From NCBI GenBank assembly GCA_010025475.1, contig RGTE01000063.1, positions 1 through 6,502 of the forward strand: a stretch of 6,502 bases of DNA. Reading direction: 5' to 3'. A model generated the notes under the pieces. It was given only the letters and a program-made list of their open reading frames with translations. It was not told the origin of the DNA and did no database searches. Position numbers and translations under genes: made by a program. Below, piece after piece: positions 5,584 through 6,502 of the stretch. Source of the stretch: Verrucomicrobiota bacterium. GTDB lineage: Bacteria; Verrucomicrobiota; Verrucomicrobiia; Methylacidiphilales; Verrucolacustridaceae. The number at the start of each line of letters is the position of its first letter. The stretch's first letter is position 1.

Positions 5584-6502
5584 GACGGCGGGAGGCCTCC
5601 AGAATTTCGGCCGGGGTGACCGTGGCAGTTCCGAGTTTTCCGACCACGATCCCGGCAGCCAGGTTGGCCAGTTCCGCGGAGACGAGCCCGGTCAGGCCGG
5701 CGCCCAGGCCTGCGGCGAGCAGGGAGATGGCCGTGTCGCCGGCACCGGAAACGTCATAAACCTCCCGGGCCCGGCTGGGAATCCGGTGAGGCTTGTGACC
5801 GGGTTGGAAAAGAATCATGCCGTGCTCGCCGAGGGTGAGGAGCAGGTGTTGGCAGGACCAGTTCACCATCAACTCCTCGCCCACAGAAATCCAGTCTTCG
5901 GGCTTTTGGGAGTCCGGCAGACCCAAGGCCCCGAAGGCCTCGAGTCGGTTGGGTTTGACCAGGGTGGCTCCGCGCCAGTCCAGCGGATTGTGCGCGTTGG
6001 GATCGACGGTGGAGGGAATCGAGTGGCGGTGGGCGGCTTCAAGGAGTTGGTCGACGAACGTTTGGTCAAAAAGACCCTTGCCATAATCCTCGAGGATCAT
6101 GGCGTGGCAGCGGGGCAGGAGACGAAGGGCTTTTTGCAGGATGGCGGCGCGATCCTTTGCTGTCAGGCGTCCGGGCTCCTCCCGGTCGACCCTTACCACC
6201 TGCTGCTGGCGGGCGAGTACGCGGGTTTTCACGATCGTGGGAAAATTGCCAAACCGGGCGATGCCCGTGGTGCCGATTTTGCCGTGGCGGAGAAGGGAAA
6301 GCAGTTTTGCGCCCGATTCATCCTGGCCAACGCCGCCGCCCAACTCGGCGTGGATGCCGAGGGCCGCGAGGTTGCGGGCGACATTGGCGGCGCCACCGGG
6401 AAAGGTGGTTTCCTTTTCCACATGCACCACCGGAACAGGAGCTTCGGGCGAGATGCGGGAAACCCGGCCGTAGATAAATTCGTCCAGCATGAGGTCGCCA
6501 AT
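5576..6502 (-). CDS. rfaE1: D-glycero-beta-D-manno-heptose-7-phosphate kinase (N-terminus outside window)
   Basis: This is a PfkB/ribokinase-family kinase that phosphorylates heptose-7-phosphate at C1, an early cytoplasmic step to ADP-heptose for the LPS inner core. The visible 308 residues start at IGDLMLDEFIYG, aligning with VGDVMLDRYWYG near residue 15 of E. coli HldE, so only about 10-20 residues are missing. The ATG at 6490 is internal. Key blocks are VSRISPEAPVPVV, PfkB signature 1 PGGAANVARNLAALG, RVLARQQQVVRVD, VKPNRLEA, and signature 2 with catalytic Asp in YDVSGAGDTAISLLAAGLGA. The protein ends soon after VVGKLGTATVTPAEI, just where the kinase domain of bifunctional HldE ends. It is therefore a stand-alone kinase, and the adenylyltransferase (rfaE2/hldC) must be a separate gene not seen here. 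Its TAA overlaps gmhB by 8 bp. Confidence 0.94.
   Translation of the reverse strand: MGDLMLDEFIYGRVSRISPEAPVPVVHVEKETTFPGGAANVARNLAALGIHAELGGGVGQDESGAKLLSLLRHGKIGTTGIARFGNFPTIVKTRVLARQQQVVRVDREEPGRLTAKDRAAILQKALRLLPRCHAMILEDYGKGLFDQTFVDQLLEAAHRHSIPSTVDPNAHNPLDWRGATLVKPNRLEAFGALGLPDSQKPEDWISVGEELMVNWSCQHLLLTLGEHGMILFQPGHKPHRIPSRAREVYDVSGAGDTAISLLAAGLGAGLTGLVSAELANLAAGIVVGKLGTATVTPAEILEASRRHG
5596..5600 (-). promoter_or_regulatory. Probable Shine-Dalgarno site of gmhB
   Basis: The minus strand reads GGAGG 12 nt before the gmhB ATG, within the 3' end of rfaE1. The spacing is somewhat long. The site is half of a 10-bp perfect palindrome, GGAGGCCTCC (5591-5600). Confidence 0.4.

Noticed and set aside
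1..6502. Mobile elements, tRNA/rRNA, CRISPR arrays, riboswitches or a novel defence system
   Set aside because: The window is filled almost completely by housekeeping LPS and pyrimidine genes, and no repeats, inverted ends, integrase or transposase motifs or RNA gene signatures were seen.

Overview
This window is a compact block of lipopolysaccharide (LPS) genes from a Gram-negative bacterium. Seven units on the minus strand are packed end to end, and the 3' end of a pyrimidine gene on the plus strand converges on them. The DNA looks moderately GC-rich by eye. Heptose, Kdo and Lpt genes together mean an outer membrane with LPS that has a heptose/Kdo core. Three things are compatible with the PVC group (Verrucomicrobia/Chlamydiae side): kdsB next to pyrG, kdsA followed by lptC/lptA/lptB, and a GmhB-like phosphatase without the zinc-loop cysteines. 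Chlamydia also has kdsB-pyrG and kdsA-(LptC-like)-lptB. The pyrG-kdsA pair is common in Proteobacteria too, so the taxonomic guess is only moderate. No ribosomal RNA or other clade marker is present.

Layout in minus-strand transcription order (right to left): heptose-7-phosphate kinase rfaE1/hldA (6502-5576, N-terminus cut by the window edge); heptose bisphosphatase gmhB (5583-5038); CMP-Kdo synthetase kdsB (5041-4313); CTP synthase pyrG (4316-2709); Kdo-8-phosphate synthase kdsA (2725-1937); an LptC-like plus LptA-like open frame (1950-1063); and the LPS-export ATPase lptB (1066-293). Every junction overlaps (8, 4, 4, 17, 14 and 4 bp), so no intergenic DNA exists inside the block. It is almost certainly one transcript with translational coupling, and its promoter lies beyond the right edge. 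On the plus strand, the last 92 codons of pyrF end at 280, 12 bp from the lptB stop. A small GC-rich hairpin spans the convergent junction.

The genes form one pathway. RfaE1 and GmhB make heptose-1-phosphate for the inner core. PyrG supplies CTP, which KdsB uses to activate Kdo. KdsA makes Kdo-8-phosphate. LptC, LptA and LptB are parts of the machine that carries finished LPS to the outer membrane. KdsD, KdsC, the heptose adenylyltransferase and LptF/G/D are not in the window.

No mobile element, tRNA, CRISPR array or clearly novel system was found. The most unusual point is that the LptC-like and LptA-like coding regions are joined in frame with no stop codon, which puts the LptA signal peptide in the middle of a 295-residue frame. 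The divergent HAD motifs of the GmhB-like protein come second.
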